This document shows, in pieces, positions 4,803 through 8,981 of a stretch of 8,981 bases of DNA (its first letter is position 1; the number at the start of each line of letters is the position of its first letter). The notes below the pieces were generated by a model. It was given only the letters and a program-made list of their open reading frames with translations, was not told the DNA's origin and did no database searches. A program made the position numbers and the translations under genes. This stretch comes from an uncultured Clostridia bacterium (lineage in GTDB: Bacteria; Bacillota; Clostridia; Oscillospirales; Ruminococcaceae). The stretch lies in the NCBI GenBank assembly GCA_946056455.1, contig CAMGJS010000027.1, positions 1-8,981 of the forward strand, in the 5' to 3' direction.

Positions 4803-7800
4803 TTACAGCAATTTTTTCAGCGTTGAAAAGAGTGCGTCAACATTGACGGGCTTTGCGATATGCCCGTTCATACCTGCGTCGGCGGACCTCTTTCTGTCCT
4901 CGTCAAAAGCGTTGGCGGTCATCGCGATAATGGGAATGTCCTTCACGGGACTGTCAAGAGCCCTTATGTTTCTTGTCGCGTCATAACCGTTCATTATGGG
5001 CATTTGTATATCCATAAGAATAGCGTCATAATCGCCTTTTTCCGCCTTGCTCATAATCTCCACAGCCTCTTTGCCGTCGTTTGCGGAAAAGACTTCTATT
5101 CCCGCTTCTTCAAGAATAGCTGTTGCAATTTCTCGGTTGAGCTCGTTGTCCTCAACGATAAGAATTTTCTTTCCCTTTAAGAAATCATCATCGTTTTCGT
5201 TATTGTAGACCGCTTCAAGAGTAGCGCAAAGTGCGTTCACTATATCCGAGAGGAACAAGGGCTTTGAACATATTGCGGTTATGCCTGCTCCCTTTGCCTC
5301 TGCTTCAATGTCCGCCCAGTCGCAGTCCGATATGATAACAACAGGCTTGCCGTGAGTGTAGGGGAGAATACTCTTTGCGGTTTCGATGCCGTTTGCGTCG
5401 CATAGATCCCAGTCGATGACAAAGCCTTTGAACCCGTTTCCTCTGTCCTTTGCGGAAGCTATTCTTGCTTCAAGCTCCTTGCCCGACTGCGTCCATTCTG
5501 CTCTTGCTCCGATAACTACAAGCATCTCTTTAAGGCTTTCACAGGTTGAAAGACTTTCGCTCGCTATAATGACGGGCATTTTTTTAAGCTTCTGAAGATT
5601 TTCTTTTGAAACGGAGGGAGCGCCTGTTCTGAACTTAACCGCAACGGTGATTTCCGTTCCCACATTCTTTTCGCTCTCGACCGTTATCTTTCCTCCCATC
5701 ATATCAATGATATTCTTTGAAATAGCCATTCCAAGACCTGTTCCCTGAATACCGCTTACGGTGGAGGTGCGTTCTCTTTCAAAGGGCTCGAAGATATGCC
5801 CGATAAATTCGGGGCTCATTCCTATACCCGTGTCCTTCACTCTGAATTCATATTCGGCAAAGCCCTTTAAGCTGTCCCTCTTCTGATAGATAAGCATACT
5901 TATCATTCCGCCCGGGTTTGTAAACTTTATGGAGTTTGAAAGAAGATTTAACAGCACCTGACTGAGCCTTAATTTGTCGCAGATTATGTTTTCGTCCTTT
6001 ACTCCCCGCGTTTCAATGATAAAGGTGAGGTGCTTTTCGTTAATATCCGTCTGAACGATGGTTTTAAGGTTGTGTATCATCTCCGATACGGAAACCTCGC
6101 TCTCCTCAATACGCATTTTTCCGCTCTCTATTCGGCTCATATCAAGGACATCGTTTATAAGCGACAGAAGATGATTGCTCGATGTGGTTATCTTGTCAAG
6201 ATAATCCTTTACCTGCTCCTTGTTGTCGATATGCGTTGCCGCAAGAGATGTAAAACCGATAATAGCGTTCATCGGTGTGCGTATATCGTGGGACATATTT
6301 GTAAGAAAAGCTGTCTTTGCGTTGCTTGCCTGCTGAGCCGCCGCAAGAGCGTCTTCAAGATTGCGCTTTGCCTCGGAAAGTCTTGCCTCAGCCTGCTTTT
6401 TGTCGTTTATATCCATAAATACGCCGTAGAAGGTGAGCGGTGAGCCGTCCTCACGACGAAGAAGTTTTCCTGCGGTATGGAACCAGCGATAACCTGCATT
6501 TTTGGTCATAAGGCGGTATTCGACATCAAATATCTTTGTACCCGTTTTGTCGTTTACCGTTTCATAGAATTTTTCAAGAACACGCTCTTTGTCAAACTTA
6601 TGAATGAGATTTGTCCACGAGTCAAGCTGATTGGGGAAGTCAACCTCGTTTTCGTATCCTATCATCCTGCGGAAGATACTGCTCCAGAAACAAGATACAA
6701 GCTCGCCTTTTTCGTTGAATTCCATATTCCAGTTGCCCGAGCCTATCGCCGCGTTGACAGCGCTCATTGCGGTTGTGGCTCTTTCGGCGCGTTCAAGAGC
6801 TAACTTGCGGTCATTTTCAAGTGAGTCGTGCTCTTTCTGATCGGTGATGTCAAAGAATATGCCGAAAAATCTGACAGGGCTCTTATCGGGGCGCCTTGTA
6901 ACCGTTCCCACAGCCCTGAACCAGCGCCAGCCACGGTCCTTGGTGTTAAGACGATATTCAATGTCGTAAATATCGTTTGTTTCTTCACCGTAAAAGACTT
7001 CCTTTATCGCTTGTTCGCGCTTTTTTCTGTCATAGGGGTGAAGAATTTTGAGGAACGAATCAATAGTATCGGGGAAATCCTTTTCGCTCTCAAAGCCTAT
7101 CATATGTCGGAACTCGTCGCTCCATTCAACCTCCACAAGCTCGCCCGCTCTGTCATAGTACATACTCCACATTCCCGATTTGATAAGGCGGTGGAGCATA
7201 TGGTATGTAGCCTCGGACTCTTCAATCTCCTGCGCCAAGGTCTGCGCCTTTATCTGCGCTCTCATCTGACCGTCGGCATTATAGAAAGCAAAGGTGCAGT
7301 CGTCTCTTTCAAGCGTCGGTCTTACTATTATGCACTGATAGTAGTGAAGCTCGCCCTTTCTTTCAAAGCGGTAGTTTATGGTGCATTTTGTTTCTTCGGA
7401 CATAACCCTTCTTAACTTTTCTATTGTGATTATATCGCCAAAAAGCTTGCGGTCTTCTTCATAAACAACATTTTCGACATAAGCCTTTACGCTCTCGTTA
7501 TAGTCGCCCCTTCTGAGCGCATCGCCCATAATGTTATCAAGGTCGGGGTTTATGCGGTAGGTTGCATATTGTCCGCTTGAAAGGTTAAGCACATAAAGGT
7601 CTGTATAAATAGACGCTATCGAGCGTATGATATTTTCGCTCTTGCTTTCTCTTTCTTTATCGCCCGTAATATCCTTTCCGCATATTACAAACCGTCTGCC
7701 CGTATCATCCGTTCTTGTAAAACGGTATTCAATATGTGTTTCTGCACCCTTGACAATACAGCGGACAACAAAAGTAAAATAATCAGTCTCTTTTAACTTC

Positions 7801-8930
7801 GTCGTCACATAATCGGGAGAGGTCATATACATAAACTGCTCTCTGTCCTCTGGAACGACATATTTATTTGCAAACCTTACAGCATTCTCGGTGTACTCCA
7901 TCACGATACCCGTAAGGTCGCCGATATTCGCGTTTGCTTTGTAGACCTTCATCTCGTTTTTGTCAATATCGACATAATACATTATTTTGTATTGTCCGAG
8001 AACGACATCGAGAATAGAGCTTGCCTCCGATGTTCTTCGGCGATAGAGGATTTCGCCGTAGACATAGGCGGCAATATTTCTCAGAAGGAAGAAATCGTCG
8101 GTATTTTCCGTCGGGTTGTCAACGCCGATAAAGCCCGTTATCCCTCCGCTTGTGACAAGGGGAGCAGCCATAAGGCTCTTTATGCCCTGAGCTTTTAGTA
8201 TGCGGTAGCTTTCTGAATCTGTGTCGCAGTCGTTGTCAACCGAGTTGATGAAAAATTCGCCCTTTGTCTTGAAAAAGTCAAACCAGTCCTCCATTATTTC
8301 CAACGGAACATGCTGAAGATTGTTCTTTTCTCTCGATACTCCCTCAATAGCGTACTCATAGGTGTTGCTTGCGGTCTTTCCGTCAGGGTCGTTTTCAATT
8401 ATGTATGCGCGCTCCGCCCCGTAATAATCGGCAAGTCCCGAAAGCATTCCGTGAATTATTTCTTCAATGCTCTTTTTGCTGTAAACAAGCTTTGAGCATT
8501 TGTTGATTATCTTTTCCTGCTTAAAGCGGGCGGCTTTCTTTTCGCGAATTCCGCCTGCGCCCTTTACTCTGCTGCAATAGCCTGTTATGCGCACTCCGTT
8601 TTTGTATTCTTCGTCCGCTGTTCCGCCGTTTCTGATGTATATTTCACCGAACATCGGGTGGTTCCAGTAATAGTGGAATTCGGTGTATGCTCCCGATTTC
8701 ATTTTCTTTAAGGCACGCTGACAAACGCCTAAGTATTCTTCGGGCATACGGTCTCTCCAGAACGCGTAAGCTTCCTCGGGGGACATATCGTTTATGCAGA
8801 AAAGCTCCTTTGTTTTTTCATCGGCATAAAGCCTCGGCTCTGCATTGTCGTCATACTCAACGGCACAAAGCCCAAAGCCTGCTCGTTGTGATAATTTTTC
8901 AAGTATTGCGGATCTGTTCTCAAAGTCCAT
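4803..8930 (-). CDS. Soluble hybrid histidine kinase with PAS/GAF sensors and two receiver domains
   Basis: A 1375-residue cytosolic phosphorelay protein with no membrane segment. Order: PAS-like (about 15-122), GAF (137-296, core at 247-272), two divergent PAS-like modules (303-425, 430-555), two clear PAS_3-type modules (577-700, 722-846, each ending in a DITDQK/DINDKK motif), HisKA (865-940) with SHDIRTPMN and His881, and an ATPase domain (984-1101) with N998 (LLSNSIKF), DTGIGM (1033-1038) and GTGLGM (1063-1068). Receiver 1 (1116-1240) is partly degenerate. Receiver 2 (1253-1375) is canonical: E1260/D1261, D1307 in MDIQMP, T1338 and K1360. His881 should autophosphorylate and pass phosphate to D1307. 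No HPt domain is present, so output needs a separate HPt or response regulator. The ATG at 8930 has AAGGAG seven bases upstream. It converges on the pspA operon. The input signal is unknown; GAF and PAS domains suggest small-molecule or redox sensing. Confidence 0.95.
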   Translation of the reverse strand: MDFENRSAILEKLSQRAGFGLCAVEYDDNAEPRLYADEKTKELFCINDMSPEEAYAFWRDRMPEEYLGVCQRALKKMKSGAYTEFHYYWNHPMFGEIYIRNGGTADEEYKNGVRITGYCSRVKGAGGIREKKAARFKQEKIINKCSKLVYSKKSIEEIIHGMLSGLADYYGAERAYIIENDPDGKTASNTYEYAIEGVSREKNNLQHVPLEIMEDWFDFFKTKGEFFINSVDNDCDTDSESYRILKAQGIKSLMAAPLVTSGGITGFIGVDNPTENTDDFFLLRNIAAYVYGEILYRRRTSEASSILDVVLGQYKIMYYVDIDKNEMKVYKANANIGDLTGIVMEYTENAVRFANKYVVPEDREQFMYMTSPDYVTTKLKETDYFTFVVRCIVKGAETHIEYRFTRTDDTGRRFVICGKDITGDKERESKSENIIRSIASIYTDLYVLNLSSGQYATYRINPDLDNIMGDALRRGDYNESVKAYVENVVYEEDRKLFGDIITIEKLRRVMSEETKCTINYRFERKGELHYYQCIIVRPTLERDDCTFAFYNADGQMRAQIKAQTLAQEIEESEATYHMLHRLIKSGMWSMYYDRAGELVEVEWSDEFRHMIGFESEKDFPDTIDSFLKILHPYDRKKREQAIKEVFYGEETNDIYDIEYRLNTKDRGWRWFRAVGTVTRRPDKSPVRFFGIFFDITDQKEHDSLENDRKLALERAERATTAMSAVNAAIGSGNWNMEFNEKGELVSCFWSSIFRRMIGYENEVDFPNQLDSWTNLIHKFDKERVLEKFYETVNDKTGTKIFDVEYRLMTKNAGYRWFHTAGKLLRREDGSPLTFYGVFMDINDKKQAEARLSEAKRNLEDALAAAQQASNAKTAFLTNMSHDIRTPMNAIIGFTSLAATHIDNKEQVKDYLDKITTSSNHLLSLINDVLDMSRIESGKMRIEESEVSVSEMIHNLKTIVQTDINEKHLTFIIETRGVKDENIICDKLRLSQVLLNLLSNSIKFTNPGGMISMLIYQKRDSLKGFAEYEFRVKDTGIGMSPEFIGHIFEPFERERTSTVSGIQGTGLGMAISKNIIDMMGGKITVESEKNVGTEITVAVKFRTGAPSVSKENLQKLKKMPVIIASESLSTCESLKEMLVVIGARAEWTQSGKELEARIASAKDRGNGFKGFVIDWDLCDANGIETAKSILPYTHGKPVVIISDCDWADIEAEAKGAGITAICSKPLFLSDIVNALCATLEAVYNNENDDDFLKGKKILIVEDNELNREIATAILEEAGIEVFSANDGKEAVEIMSKAEKGDYDAILMDIQMPIMNGYDATRNIRALDSPVKDIPIIAMTANAFDEDRKRSADAGMNGHIAKPVNVDALFSTLKKLL

Positions 8931-8937
8931 ATCTTAT

Positions 8938-8977
8938 CTCCTTGCAAAAAAAGAAAAAGAGTATTATTCAAATTGTA
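8938..8977 (-). promoter_or_regulatory. Ribosome site and possible -10 element upstream of the hybrid kinase
   Basis: On the - strand AAGGAG (8943-8938) sits seven bases before the kinase ATG. Farther upstream TACAAT (8977-8972) could be a -10 element, but the matching -35 would lie past the window edge, so the promoter cannot be confirmed. A polypyrimidine tract lies between them. Confidence 0.45.
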
Positions 8978-8981
8978 TCTC

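Noticed and set aside
6828..7415. A 195-residue + strand open frame inside the kinase gene
   Set aside because: It runs against a clear, well-conserved kinase coding region and has no recognisable domain or start signal. Other antisense frames in the kinase and the receptor are rejected for the same reason.

Overview
The window looks like chromosomal DNA from a motile, Gram-positive, Clostridia-type bacterium, plausibly Oscillospiraceae/Ruminococcaceae. This placement is inferred from moderate-GC genes separated by AT-rich gaps, strong AGGAGG-type ribosome sites, one TTG start, tRNAs with encoded CCA, and the style of the signalling proteins. No phylogenetic marker was tested. No mobile element, CRISPR array or pseudogene was seen.

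Layout. Positions 1-205 hold the 3' part of tRNA-Phe(GAA), a complete tRNA-Gly(GCC) and a terminator, all on the + strand. A second, two-way terminator (225-256) separates them from a convergent 969-residue chemoreceptor gene on the - strand (264-3173). The receptor has a standard front end (two membrane segments around a Cache-type sensor, HAMP, signalling hairpin). It then carries an unusual acidic tail of about 310 residues with eight copies of a VDDLFSF-type motif. Its upstream region (3174-3324) holds a sigma-28-like and a sigma-A-like promoter candidate. A strong divergent sigma-A promoter (3325-3353) drives a compact + strand operon: a four-helix membrane protein (3391-3876), PspA/IM30 (3924-4592) and a 55-residue four-cysteine protein (4596-4763). 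A 13-bp hairpin (4766-4796) ends this operon and lies against the 3' end of a 1375-residue soluble hybrid histidine kinase on the - strand (4803-8930). The kinase start and ribosome site are inside the window; its promoter is mostly cut off.

How the parts may work together. The pspA operon is probably a membrane-stress unit in which the small membrane protein may dock PspA at the bilayer. The chemoreceptor should feed CheA/CheW, which are encoded elsewhere. The hybrid kinase is a separate cytosolic phosphorelay input without a local partner. The most unusual object is the repetitive acidic receptor tail. Its repeat resembles the last segment of the kinase's own receiver domain (PVNVDALFS) and, more loosely, the CheY-binding peptide of FliM. 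Whether that means a receiver-protein binding array or only convergence cannot be settled from sequence alone.
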